Part shown: one piece after another, positions 42,265-53,330 of the stretch
Layout of the letters: every line of letters starts with the position of its first letter
How positions within the stretch are numbered: the first letter of the stretch is position 1
Assembly (NCBI GenBank): GCA_036365515.1
Contig: CM070874.1
Coordinates: 208,748,297-208,812,296, forward strand
DNA: 64,000 bases
From: Torymus aiolomorphi
Taxonomy: Eukaryota; Arthropoda; Insecta; Hymenoptera; Torymidae
Reading direction: 5' to 3'
Made by a program: the position numbers and the translations under genes
The notes under the pieces: generated by a model
Seen by the model: only the letters and a program-made list of their open reading frames with translations
The model's database searches: none
What the model was told of the DNA's origin: nothing

Positions 42265-43180
42265 ATATGAAAAAACAACAAAGAACAGCAACAAAGAAAA
42301 AATGTTTTATTATGGAAATTGATTAACCAAGTTTTGCTGTGAAAAATTTATTTTTTACATTTTACATTTTCGACATATTGTTTACAATTAATTATAAACG
42401 CAAATAATTTATATGATTGCACAACAAATTAAGTTTGAGGAAGCAAAGTAGCTAAGTGCAAATGACTTGGCAGCGGTTTTTACATTGAATTAGTAACATT
42501 AAGTTTGTAAATAGCAATTAATCGAACAGTCTGCCAATGCTTAAATTTCAAAAATATTTATTAGTTCCTGTTTTGCAACGGATCTCATAAAGGTTTAAAT
42601 TAATAAAATTATCAATGAATTTATATTAATTTTTTGTCAATGTTATATTGATAATTACTGAACGTGTACTATCTAAATATAAGTCTGTCCCCGCATTAGT
42701 AGCGAGTATAGTAATTATTATATGAACATTTTTCTCCGTGTAGTTGAGAGTCTCAGCAGGGGTATCTTTAACTACTTATCCTATAAATGAATTTTCCGCT
42801 GAGATCAAAATTATTTATATATTATTTAAGACTAAAAACAATACAAAACTAAAAACTTAAAAAAAGTAAAAACTTTAAAAAAATAAAAACATGTTATACA
42901 ACACTTCAAATGAAGCCTGTCGGCTATTACTACCATATGGTTGATAATTGTCAAGTTCGCAACTAAATTTGGTGAGCGATCCACTCTTCGACAGACCTTG
43001 CGGCAAAATAAAGCGACGCCGCGAAATCTTCCGATGAACGGAGCGATTTAAACTAAAACTATACACTGATCTAAAATCTACCATTAAACTATCTACACTT
43101 ACAGTATGTATTTGAAAGTTTTTATGCTGCTTCCAACAATCGTTCCTACACTTAAATCGGCTTTTCTGTATCCATGTCTT
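42265..43180. other. AT-rich region; no supported gene
   Basis: Includes the repeat end tgaggaagcaaagtagctaa...cttggcagcggtttt at 42436-42482. A 121 aa minus-strand ORF at 42875-43240 has no recognised motif and overlaps an inverted repeat. Confidence 0.5.
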
Positions 43181-43187
43181 GAACAGG

Positions 43188-43772
43188 TTCGTTCGGCAAA
43201 TGTAGCCAAGAGTAGCGATTGCATTCAAGATGCAAAGCACGAAGGACTCGTTTTGGGCATCGACGACCGTCCTGTGATAGAGTATGAGAAATCAACCGTT
43301 CTAAGAGATGATGGGAAACTTTTGGCGAGCAAGATCAGTCTATAGATACGAGATGACGTTGGAGATATGCCCGTATAATATGACGGTTATTAAGGCGGAG
43401 AGCATAAGAGAAAGTTCATAAAAAAGGCATGTTATTCAAAAAAATTTAGAACATTATAATGTGAAAATAAAATTAACTATAAGAGCGCGCGATCTTTACA
43501 TTATGTTAAAAATTTTTTTAAGAACATTCCTTTCTTTTAGAAATTTGATCACTCACTCACTACCTTGAGATCCATCCATATCCTAGGTGCGCATCGCGAA
43601 CGTCATCCCATACTTGGACTGGTCTCGTTCGACCATAGTTTTCCTCATCTCTTACAACGGTTTGATTTCTCGTTCTCTATCACAGAACCATCGTCGACGA
43701 CCAAAACGACTCCTTACTCTGCATCTTGAAGACGCTACTCTTGGCCACATTAGCCGAACAAATCTCTTAAAA
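43188..43772. repeat. Inverted repeat, arms about 150 bp, spacer about 290 bp
   Basis: Arm 43188-43335 (ttcgttcggcaaatgtagcc, ctgtgatagagtatgagaaa) is a roughly 80 percent reverse complement of 43622-43772 (tgatttctcgttctctatca, gccacattagccgaacaaat). Confidence 0.7.
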
Positions 43773-44054
43773 AAAAACTTACAAAAAAATCTTACAAAAA
43801 AAACATTTACAAAAAAAAATCTTACAAAAAAAAATATTTACAAAAACATTTTAAATACATCCTTATCCGTTTTCGCATTATTTAAAACGTCTCTTCTGCT
43901 TCCTGTAATAGGGACTATCCCTCGCCTTTCGCTGAAAACAAAAAATTACAATTTTACTGTAACCAATTTTTAAATGTAAAAATTTGTTGTATTCAAATAT
44001 TACGTGTATATTTAAAACTTGCGTTTTGTTTTATAATCACTGCTTCAAGGGCTT

Positions 44055-44931
44055 CTACTTTGTTTCCAGCTTTTCATTAGATGACCGCAGCTCTCTAATA
44101 ATTGCTTTTTCCCGCTGAATGATCTAAAATAAATATTTTATTACATGAAGATTATACATAATACATTGTTCAACAAGGGGAGAAAATATGCTATTTCTAG
44201 GAAGGGTGAGGTGACAAACACCTCACCCGAGTCCGAAATAGCTTTTCTTCCCGTGTTACACACCGTATTTTTTTAACTTAGGCAGGACAGTGCCTTTTTT
44301 TACGTGTGTGAGTCGGAGAGTGGATTGTATTTGAATAATAATTTTTATATAAATATGCGGAAAATAATTTGAAACGTATACATAATTAACTATATCTCCC
44401 TAAAGGGAGGTAGAAATATTCATTTCTCACCTGTTTTAGGGTAGAGTGGATATTTCTTAACACTTTCATAAAATACACTCGAAATGCGAAATTTTCTCTC
44501 CTACTTTCACACGTGAGAAGGGCCCTATTTCATGCCTCAATTGAGAAAAAACTGTTTCTTATGTTTTCTTAGATATTTCTTTTTTTTTAATAATTTTACC
44601 TTTTCTTTGCGCTCACATTGCGCTTTGTAATATTCCAAGTTTTTTTCCCTGAAAAAAAATTACTTTTAATTTTACAATAAAAAATAAAATTTGTCAAGTG
44701 TACTAATAAATCATATGTAATTATTACACTCACTGTTTTATTGGAATAGCCTCCCGAACTTGATTATGAGTTGCCGGACGAAGTGGGATCGGCGGTGACA
44801 CATAATAATATGCTGAAAAAAATTGTAAATTTTAAACAAGGCTTACTCTGGTAAGGGTTACTCAGGTATAACACGTGACGTACCTTGTGACGGCATTGAC
44901 GACATGCCTCCATATGCATGCACATTGGCGG
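44055..44931 (-). pseudogene. Spliced gene tail, copy 1 (exons 1 partial, 2, 3, 4), minus strand
   Basis: Exons are 44884-44931 (cut by the LINE), 44734-44812, 44600-44648 and 44055-44123. All have consensus signals (AAG/GTACGT, ttcag, GTGAGT, tttag) and phases that join exactly. The product would read ...PSQ, AYYYVSPP...NQVREAIPIKQ, then EKNLEYYKAQCERKEK and IIQREKAIIRELRSSNEKLE, ending TK-stop. The last two exons predict a coiled coil. The 5' part is displaced by the LINE insertion at 44932. I do not recognise the gene; it may be a host DNA-binding or regulatory protein or a transposon-derived one. Confidence 0.65.
44177..44268. repeat. Foldback element with ggtgaggtg/cacctcacc hairpin
   Basis: The sequence ggggagaaaatatgctattt...gggtgaggtg-acaaa-cacctcaccc...aatagcttttcttccc folds on itself. 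Its right half (44203-44268) recurs at 49075-49140, after the LINE. It lies in the intron between exons 3 and 4. Confidence 0.7.
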
Positions 44932-45085
44932 ATCCAGGGTCACAATATATGTCCCTGGTAAGCACGATGCAGGGACGGTCCTGAAAAGGCTGTCCCGGCA
45001 GAACCCTGGCCTGAAGGTGGATACCTGACAGGTCAAAGACTCCAGGGAGGTCCCCGCAAAGAAAAGTGACTTAGGAGTAGAAACG

Positions 45086-45343
45086 GTGGTGCGCGTCACC
45101 ATGGAATCAACGGAAGTCGAGGCGCTAAAACGCATCGACTTCCTACGACACTGTGGTGGCTTCAGAGCGCACTGCCTGTTATGGAAGGATAAAGAAGAGG
45201 TAAAGGACAGGTGTACCACCGACAACATGGAAGTGGATAGCCCTGCCTCCGACAAGGAAGAAAGACAGGACAGGGACGGCGGGCCTTCCGATAACAAAGA
45301 AAGGCCTACGACCCCTGAGGAGGATAACCTAACGGATCTGTGA
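45086..45343 (+). pseudogene. I-type LINE ORF1 C-terminal remnant
   Basis: The frame reads VRVTMESTEVEALKRIDFL, then an acidic/charged tail ending NLTDL. It precedes the endonuclease region by about 100 bp, as expected for an ORF1 end. It is truncated and has no identifiable zinc knuckles. Assignment is by position only. Confidence 0.45.
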
Positions 45344-45461
45344 CAAGATGGCAGCTCCTACGGTAATCTTCACGCAAATAAACTTGCATCACTGCAAAAG
45401 GGCCTCGGCGGTACTAGCCAGATGCATGGCAAGGATGCACACATGCATATCGCTCGTCTAA

Positions 45462-46030
45462 GTGCCTTGGTTATATAAAACAAAGATTACTGGCCTGAGA
45501 GGGTGTGGTCAGCTGATATGCGGGAGGGTGGACAACTCTAGAGCCTGTCTCTTGATTAAGGGCCTAAGAGTGGAAGCCATACCCAAGTACAGCTTACGCG
45601 ACCTAGCGACCGCTAAGTTTTGGTACAAAGACGATAAAGGCGACATGCAGGAAGTGGTTATCGCATCAGCCTACTTCCCCTACGAATCGGGCCTCTGCCC
45701 TACGGCGGAGGTCATAGAACTAATTAAATTCTGTGAGGATAAGGCCTGAGATCTGTTGTTGGGGTGCGATGCTCTAGCACCATCTGGCGTGGGGCAGCTC
45801 GGACACGAACAACAGGGAAGAGAAGCTCCTGCAGTTCCTCTCCACCACCAACCTTGACTTCCTGAACAGAGGCTGTAAGCCTACTTTCCAAAATCATAAT
45901 AGGGAGGAGGCCATTGACATCACCTTGGCTTCGAGGAACATGGGCAGTGCGATTACGGGCTGGAGGGTCTCGGACAAGATCTCTATGTCGGATCAAAACC
46001 ACATAGTTTTCGAAATCAAAGGTCGCAGCA
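45462..46030 (+). pseudogene. I-type LINE endonuclease (EEP/APE-like), broken
   Basis: The first frame shows VVIASAYFPYESGLCPTAEV and CEDKA, then a TGA at 45747-45749 directly before DLLLGCDA, a conserved endonuclease segment. The frame then shifts near 45790 to one that reads NLDFLNRGCKPTFQNHN, EAIDITLASRN and SMSDQNHIVF, covering the conserved Thr-Phe, Asp-Thr and Ser-Asp-His-like positions. The family nicks target DNA for priming. The domain has at least one nonsense codon and one frameshift. Confidence 0.75.
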
Positions 46031-48969
46031 CAGAATCTAGACTCTACAGAAACCCGAGGAAGACAGACTGGGCCACCTACGCTGAAGAACTGGGGGCAAA
46101 GCTCAAGTCGTTCCCGGGTAGATATAGCAATCAGACGGAACTCGATCACTGCGGTGAGGTTCTAAAGAACATCATCGTTAGTGCTTTCGAAAACAACTGC
46201 AGATTACGTACGAAGCCAGTGCAAAAGGGAGCACCTTGGTGGAATCCCACACTGGAGACGTCGAAGAAAAAGACTAGAAGACTTTATAATAGGTCTAAGA
46301 AAACGAACAATTCAGCCGATAGAGAAGCTTTTAGGGACGCTCAAAGAAAGTACAACAAGGAAATCGAAAGAGCCAAGAGCAACGGCTGGAAGAATTTTTG
46401 CGAGAACATGAGCAGTGTCTCTGATACAGCAAGATTGTTCAAACTACTAAGACAACCGAAAACGCAAGGGCCAAATCTAATAAGACTTGGCACAAGGGAA
46501 TGGGCGGAAGATGAGAGGACGGCACTTGACTGCCTCTTGAACATGCACTTTCCCCAGCATGATACAGTCGCGATGGAACAGCATGAGCTAAGGGCCAGCG
46601 GTGCAGATTGGGAGCTAGCGCTACGAATCTGCGCCGAGGACCGAGTAAGATGGGCGGTGAGTACTTTCGGCCCCTTCAAGTCATCGGGAACAGATGGTAC
46701 CTTCCCGGCGCTGCTACAGAAAGGGCTCGATCTACTCGCCCCCATCTTAGTAAAACTTTTTCGAGCTTGCCTAGCGTTTGGGTACATACCAGAATGTTAG
46801 CAAGTGGCCAAAATGGTGTTCATGCCAAAACCTAGCATCGCACAGCACTCAAAGCCGAAAGACTATAGACCTATCAGTCTGACATCCTTTGTCCTCAAGA
46901 CAATGGAGAGACTGGTGGACAGATACATTAGAGAAGAACCACTAGCAGCTCATCCCCTGCACGATAGACAGCACGCATATCAGACAGGTAAATCGGTGGA
47001 TACCGCTCTGGCTGAGGCGGTGACTTTCGTGAAAAAGGGGATGAAGAACACAGGATTGGTTTTGGCTAGTCTACTAGACGTGGACGGTGCCTTTAACCAT
47101 ACCACGAAGGAAAGCATTGTGAAGGGCGCCGAGGACCATCTGGTACCCAGCACGGTTAGCAGATGGCTTTGGCGGATACTTAGCTGCAGAAGAGTGAAGG
47201 CCCACTGGGGCTCGCACTCAGAAGAAAGAAAAGTAGGAAAGGGCTGTCCGCAAGGAGGAGTGCTGTCTCCTACGATGTGGTGCTTGGTGATTGATGAACT
47301 CATCAGACTACTGAATGAGGCAGGCTTCTTTGCCCAAGCCTATGCGGACGACATCCTTATACTAGTGAAAGCCGACGACGAACACGTACTTGCAGGACTA
47401 ATGCAACATGCGTTAGGCATAGTGCAAGCTTGGTGTGAGTCCGTCAGGCTGTCAGTGAATCCAGATAAAGTTAACATAATATTGTTCACTACCAGATACA
47501 AGGTCAAACCTATCGGGGGAGTGCATCTGGGTGGCAAACCCCTGAAACTGGTAAATGAAGCTAAGTATCTGGGAGTGACGTTAGATTCCAAACTTAATTG
47601 GGGAAAACACATAAAGTATATATGCGAGAAAGCTACCAATACCTTCTGGTCCTGCAGGAGAGCTTTTGGTAACACCTGGGGTCTCTCACTAGACAACGTA
47701 AGGTGGATGTATGAAGCTATCATCAGGCCCAGATTAACGTACGGAGTGCTGGTATGGTGGCAGAAATGCTCACTAAAAACTCACCAGAGCTCTCTAGACA
47801 AATTACAAAGACTGGCAATAGGGGGCATAACGGGCTCTCCGAGCACTACGCCCCATGCAGCCCTTGAACTAATACTAGGAATACCACCACTGCAAGTTTT
47901 TATCAAAGGCGAAGCAAGCAAGACTTGGTGGCGCATTAGAGATGTCATTGGGACAGGGGGAGGGCTTGACCAAGAACTTGGTCAGGTCCTAGCCCCTGAT
48001 ATCGAAGCATCGGGGTGTGATAAAATAGGGCGAAGGATTATATTCCGGAAACCCTACAAAGTTGACATCTCCGACAGAGAAGAATGTGCCAACGGTACCC
48101 ACCCCTACACCCAATCGGGCATAGTGTGGTTCACAGATGGCTCCAAAAATGAGAATGGCGTGGGAGCGGATGCCTGGGAGCAAGGCAGCTCTACGGAGCT
48201 GGTGTACACACTTAAGCCTCACGCATCGGTGTTCCAGGCAGAAGTAAGAGCCATAGCGGAGTGTGCTGCATTGCAACTAACTAGGGACAACTGGCGTTGC
48301 CCCATCACCATCTGCTCAGACAGCAAAGCTGCACTGATGGCCCTCAGCTGCACCAGCATTTACTACAAGGAAGTATTACATTGCATAGAGATCCTCACGG
48401 CCCTGGCCCGCAATAACGCGGTCACCTTGATTTGGGTGCCGGGGCATGTGAGGATCCGTGGCAACGAGAAGGCAGATCGCCTGGCGGGAAGAGGCGCTCG
48501 CCGGATCAGAGCGACTCAGTGCTCAGTAGGCATTCCGCCGAATGAAATTAAGAAAAGAACCTCACTCTTAATGAGGAAGGAAATACTCAAGAAATGGCGG
48601 GAGTCGCCAGGTTTAAGGCAAGCCAAAATAATCTTAAGTGACTCCCCGCCAGAACAATGGCTTCAAGACATAGGCAGGCTGAGTAAGCCTAGGCTAAGAA
48701 GGGTAGTGGGCTGGCTCACGGGCCACTGGTGGGTGAGATACTATCTCTACAAACGCACAATTTTAAGCGAGGGAAACTTCAGATGGTGTGGAGGGCCGGA
48801 GGAGTCAACCTTCCATCTCCTCTGCCGGTGCCCGGCCTTTGTGGGTACTAGGCGGGGGATGTGGGGGGAATGCTTCCTTCAGCCTGAAACTTTAAGAGAA
48901 CAGAGCCTTCAGTCCATCTGCCAAGTTACAGAGCGGATGGACAGAAGGCTTCAGAGCAGCGGGAATTAG
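45925..48969 (+). pseudogene. I-type LINE ORF2: endonuclease end, RT, RNase H, zinc-binding tail
   Basis: One frame runs throughout apart from TAG at 46798-46800, just before QVAKMVFMPKP where this family normally has an aromatic residue. RT signatures are KDYRPISLTSFVLKTMERL, GCPQGGVLSPTMW and AYADDILILV. RNase H shows WFTDGSKNENG, the Glu of FQAEVRAIAECAAL, CSDSKAAL and WVPGHVRIRGNEKADRLA, a full D-E-D-H/D set. The C-terminus has WCGGPEESTFHLLCRCPAF, a CCHC-like zinc motif. In RT block A, LLDVDGAF replaces the usual F/L-D-I-x-x-A-F with a normal Asp. The enzyme may still be foldable downstream of the stop. Confidence 0.9.
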
Positions 48970-49074
48970 AAAAAGTTAAAGCCAAGGGGTACAACACAAT
49001 GGGCGCAAGCCTGAGTGCTGGGCAGACGTCTCAGAAAAGAGCCGCTCGCCCGCCTCAACACATAGCCATAGACA

Positions 49075-49140
49075 AGGGTGAGGTGACAAACACCTCACCC
49101 GAGTCCAAAATAGCTTTTCTTCCCGTGTTACACACCGTAT
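49075..49140. repeat. Partial foldback copy after LINE 3' end
   Basis: Matches 44203-44268 with one or two changes (cacctcacccgagtccaaaa). It marks the right limit of the I-type LINE or the pre-insertion sequence. Confidence 0.65.
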
Positions 49141-49500
49141 TGCTTCCTCCTAGAGGAAGCTTTGGGATAGTAAAAAAAAAAGTTTATGAGATAATGTGTT
49201 AGAAATGTTATTTAGCAAATTTGGAATCGAAATACACTATTTTTAGAAAATGTCTGTATGGATGTGTGTGTATGTCCCTATACGCTGATATCTCTTGATC
49301 TACTCGACCGATTTTAACGAGAGAGTGATCATTGTTTTAGATTTTACTTCCATAATTGTGGTCAATATTCTATTTTTGTAAAATTTAATTTTTTTTTTTT
49401 TTATAGCCATTTTTTAATTTTCAAAATTATTATTTTCGATTTTTTTAATATTTAGAACAAATATTGTTTATATATCATCAATTCTCTGTATGTAGGATAA
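49141..49500 (-). repeat. Microsatellite-associated repeat tail, reverse orientation
   Basis: Starts tgcttcctcctagaggaagc and includes agaaaatgtctgtatggatg, the reverse of the tail after the AC tracts at 25970-26085 and 41885-42010. Here the GT run is short and decayed. Confidence 0.6.
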
Positions 49501-49548
49501 AATTATCTACAATTTAAAAGAAAAAAGTCGGTAGCTATATAGATCAAG

Positions 49549-51072
49549 ATGGCGCCGGGAAAGAAAAGACCTCCCGACAAGAGTAGTACAAAAGTATATA
49601 AGTGCCATTCGACAAAACCGGTGGCATTAGTAATTTGTATCATATGTGGAGACGCATATCATAAAAGTGATTTTGAAAGATTAAACAATACAAAAGATCT
49701 AGGAGATAACTTGGTAATTTGTCCGGAACACGTGCACATTTCTAACATAACCTATAATGAGGATAATGAGGAAGAAGAACACTTGAATGAGACAGCAAAA
49801 TTGATAATAGCACATATCAAAATGAGGCAAACGGATGAAATAAGAAAAGAAATACTAGAGGAACTAGTAGGAAAGACATTAGAATTACAAAGTGAGGCAG
49901 AAAATAATATAAGTGAGAATGAGGTTATGGTAGCTGAAAATACGTTACTAAAACAACTGAATAACGAATTGCAAGATAAAAATAAACTATTACATGAGTT
50001 GCTTGAAAAATATAAAGAAAAAGAAACACGTAACCAATTTACTAAAAAGGCTTACGCAGACGTAACGAAGGAGATAAAAGTACAACCAAAATAGATACCA
50101 AAAATTGTAGTTAAAATAGGCAAATATGATCGAAGTGAAGTTTTAAATACAATAACTAAATATCTAGTGAGAGAAAAGAACATTCAAATCAAAAATATAT
50201 ATAATAAAAATAAAAGTGATATTATAGTTAACTGCATGAACATTGAGAGTGTAACAGCTGCTGAAAAAATACTTCAAAGAAAACTACCGAAGTGTGATAT
50301 ATCTGCTGAAAAATTAAATAACCCAAAAATAAAAATAGTTGGCATAGACAACTATACAAAAATGGACATTAAAGAAATTGAAGAAGATATAAATACAAGA
50401 AATTTTAGTGACTTAAAAAACAGTGGTTCAATCCTTCATATGTACACAAATGAAAAAACAAAGCTTAGCTCCGTTATAATGGAAGTGCCACCTGAAGCAT
50501 ATAAGTTGATCAGAGATAATAAGAAAAGACTTTTTGTAGGATACCAAAGATGTATGGTTTATGATCTAATAAATATCTCACCATGTTTCAACTGTGGGAG
50601 ACTAGGGCATAATGCGAAAAAATGCAAGAATAAACAGATATGTGTAAAATGTACAGGTGACCACGAAACAAACAAATGTAATAGCACCAAAACAGAATGC
50701 ACTAACTGTATCTTCAGTAACAAAACATATAGAACAAACTTATATACTAATCATTCTCCATATGACATGAGCAACAGTGAAATACTTAAAAACAAGATAA
50801 AAAAATATATAGGTGCAACCGATTACCCTATCAAACCTGATTTACCGACTTGGAAACCAATAAGGCCGTACCAGCAAAATACACAACAGAGGGCAGATGC
50901 AGCTAACACACTCACCAGACCTGCAGTACCGGCAAGGAAACCACCAATACTGCTTACGCTAAATCTACGACAGAGGTCATCTTTACAATTTACAGAAAGT
51001 ATCGCGAGCATAGGAACCAGCCCAAACGCAATTTCAACAACACCAAATGCAATAAATGGCGCAGAATCATGA
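49549..51072 (+). pseudogene. Jockey/CR1-type LINE ORF1 (PHD-like finger, coiled coil, zinc knuckles)
   Basis: The N-terminal part reads YKCHSTKPVALVICIICGDA then H and C residues to LVICPEH, a PHD-like cross-brace pattern. A coiled-coil stretch (VMVAENTLLKQLNNELQDKN) follows. One TAG at 50092-50094 splits the frame; downstream in the same frame is an RRM-like region and CCHC knuckles (CFNCGRLGHNAKKC, CVKCTGDHETNKC). ORF1 proteins bind LINE RNA. The stop overlaps ORF2's ATG (51056-51058) by 17 nt, a compact ORF1/ORF2 junction. Confidence 0.8.
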
Positions 51073-51111
51073 AGTATTAGAAGACATACATAAGCAATTA
51101 TATCAGCAGGA
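51056..51111 (+). pseudogene. Start of LINE ORF2, interrupted by insertion
   Basis: The ATG at 51056 starts MAQNHEVLEDIHKQLYQQE and is then cut by the minus-strand LINE's AT-rich tail (tttatttatttatttatt). The protein resumes on the far side at about 53331 with LKSFNQDRK. Confidence 0.65.
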
Positions 51112-53330
51112 AATTTATTTATTTATTTATTTCCAGAAAATATTTACATTACATTATTATATACGAAATATACATAAGTAAGTAAATCCTACTGAGGCAA
51201 ATATTATTGCCTGTGTGTAGATCTGGTACATAGAAAACTTACAAACTAAAAAAAATATTACAAACTACAAAATTCTTAAAAACTATATAATGGTATGTGC
51301 GTAGTGTTTGTTAACATTGATAAAATCCATTGTAGTACATAAATAACAGTTAAATAATTTGTTAGATATATTGGTTAAGATTTAATTATTATTTTGAAAT
51401 TATATTGCATCTTTTACTATAAACATTTTTAATTTTTTCTTCATTAATTGTCTACTTAAATTCATAACTTTGAGATCCTTAGATAGCCCATTAAAGACCC
51501 TTATAGCTTCATTGTAGCTATTTTTATCACTAATTCTTTTATCACATTTAGGTAATTGAATTGTTTTGTTTCTGGTCTTGCTCGCACTGTTTATATATTT
51601 ATTTCTTAATGTAGAATAATGTAAGGATATTGACTCTAACTGGAATAATTTTTTTATTTCAAGAGGTGGATTAGTTTGAGAGAATTTATTTTTATTTATG
51701 ATTTTCAATATTTTGTTTTGTGTTGATTGTATTAGTTTCATATTATTATCGTACGCACCACCCCAGGCAATTACCCCATAATTGATTAGACTATGAAAGA
51801 AAGCATAATATATTATCATTAATGTTTTTGTATCCATCATATTTTTTATCTTGGCAAAGACAAAAATTAGGTATTTGGTTTTTTTAATGATATATCTTAT
51901 ATGCTTATCCCATTTCATATTGTAGTCGAAATACAGCCCTAAGTATTTATGACTTTCAACTCTTTTTATTAATTGCATTCCTATTTTGATGTTTAGTGTG
52001 CCAGGTACACTATCACAGTAGTTTCCGAGAGTCATATAGACCGTTTTATCTATATTTAGCGACAGTTTATTTTGTGCAAGCCATTTGGCCACATGATTAA
52101 GGTAAGCACACATTTTTTCCTGAGCTGAGGACCACATGTTATCACTTGATATGATAACCGTGTCATCAGCATAGGACATGATTGTGTCATTTTGCATACT
52201 TCCTAGTAAGTCATTGACATAAAGTATAAAAAGTAATGGTCCTAATATAGTTCCTTGGGGAACACCCGTAGTAAATTCTTTATATTCACTTTTACAGTCT
52301 TGAATTATTACTCTTTGCCGCCTATCTGTGAGATAGCTAGTCATCAGTTTTAAGGCACTACCCCTTACTCCGTATCGTTCAAGCTTATCTAAAAGAACTC
52401 TATGATTACCAGTGTCAAATGCTTTGGCTAAGTCCAGAAAAGCAACAATTATTGGTTTACTTTTATCTAAGTTTTCGTATATGATATTTGATATATAATT
52501 TAATGCGTCAGTAGTTCCCCTATTTTTAACGAAACCGTATTGTTTTTCTGATATTATGTTATGTTTTTCAAAAAAGTGGTATAATCTATTATAAATTATT
52601 TTTTCAAAAATTTTTGCAATGTTCGATATTAAAGAGATTGGTCTGTAATTATTGATATTAGATTTTTCACCAGCCTTGTAAATAGGGACTACCTCAGCAT
52701 TTTTGAGCGCGTCAGGCCAGATAGATTTCACAATACATAAATTGAAGATATATTCTAAGGGCACACATATATATTCAGAGAGAATTTTCAATGATTTAGC
52801 GTTAATATTGTCTACACCTCCAGATTTATTTTTCAATGTATTGATTATTTTGTATATCTCAGCAAAATCTGTCGGACGAAAGAAAATGGATTCAGGATTC
52901 CTATCTGGAAGTTTCAGGTTATTATTATTTATATTAGCAAATTGAGCACTCAAGTTTGGTCCTATTTTACAAAAATAGGTGTTCATAGCATTTGCTATAT
53001 CAGTTTTATTTTCGATTTTTTGATTGTTTTCGTATATATATTTTATTGGATTATCATGCACACTATTTCTCCCTAATTTAGTTTTAATTATGTTCCATAA
53101 TTCCCTAGAGTTTCCGCTATTTCGTTTTACCATTTCCTTTTTATATTTAAATTTTGCTTCTTTAATAACTTTGTTCAATATCTTAGTGTAATTTGTATAC
53201 TCTTTTTTTAGGGCTTCAGAAGTGGGATTCTTTTTCCATAAGATATACAGTGTCTCTTTAGTAGTACACGAGACTATAATAGCACTAGTAATCCAATTTT
53301 TTCTCGGAAGTTTATTTTTAAATTGCATAT
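51112..53330 (-). mobile_element. 5'-truncated Jockey/CR1-type LINE nested in opposite orientation
   Basis: On the minus strand it starts within the linker between endonuclease and RT, continues through a complete RT and ends with a short 3' UTR and an (AAAT)n-like tail at 51112-51133. It lies inside ORF2 of a related element. Confidence 0.85.
51400..53328 (-). CDS. LINE reverse transcriptase, intact 642-residue frame
   Basis: RT blocks appear in order: SGGVDNINAKSLKI, NNYRPISLISNIAKIFEKII, KQYGFVKNRGTTDALNY, AFLDLAKAFDTGNHRVLL (Asp of block A), TTGVPQGTILGPLLFILYVNDL, MSYADDTVIIS (catalytic YADD), KWLAQNKLSLNIDKT, and the thumb KYLGLYFDYNMKWDKHI then YAFFHSLINYGVIAWGG. There are no stops. 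The endonuclease domain and ORF1 are missing because of 5' truncation, so mobility would need help in trans. It is clearly related to the RT of the element it interrupts but well diverged from it. Confidence 0.9.
   Translation of the reverse strand: MQFKNKLPRKNWITSAIIVSCTTKETLYILWKKNPTSEALKKEYTNYTKILNKVIKEAKFKYKKEMVKRNSGNSRELWNIIKTKLGRNSVHDNPIKYIYENNQKIENKTDIANAMNTYFCKIGPNLSAQFANINNNNLKLPDRNPESIFFRPTDFAEIYKIINTLKNKSGGVDNINAKSLKILSEYICVPLEYIFNLCIVKSIWPDALKNAEVVPIYKAGEKSNINNYRPISLISNIAKIFEKIIYNRLYHFFEKHNIISEKQYGFVKNRGTTDALNYISNIIYENLDKSKPIIVAFLDLAKAFDTGNHRVLLDKLERYGVRGSALKLMTSYLTDRRQRVIIQDCKSEYKEFTTGVPQGTILGPLLFILYVNDLLGSMQNDTIMSYADDTVIISSDNMWSSAQEKMCAYLNHVAKWLAQNKLSLNIDKTVYMTLGNYCDSVPGTLNIKIGMQLIKRVESHKYLGLYFDYNMKWDKHIRYIIKKTKYLIFVFAKIKNMMDTKTLMIIYYAFFHSLINYGVIAWGGAYDNNMKLIQSTQNKILKIINKNKFSQTNPPLEIKKLFQLESISLHYSTLRNKYINSASKTRNKTIQLPKCDKRISDKNSYNEAIRVFNGLSKDLKVMNLSRQLMKKKLKMFIVKDAI

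Larger units (their letters stand above)
44932..49074 (+). mobile_element. I-type LINE with RNase H, truncated and mutated
   Basis: This carries an ORF1 tail, an endonuclease, an RT and an RNase H domain. RNase H after RT points to the I/LOA/R1-related group rather than Jockey. The left end interrupts a minus-strand exon. The right end near 49074 is estimated, since foldback repeat sequence follows. No poly-A tail is evident. Confidence 0.75.

Noticed and set aside
42875..43345. ORFs of 121 and 79 residues near the 43 kb inverted repeat
   Set aside because: They overlap on opposite strands and no domain is recognisable; the inverted repeat explains part of the sequence.
45724..48276. Several minus-strand ORFs across the I-type LINE
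   Set aside because: They are shadows of the plus-strand RT/RNase H frame.
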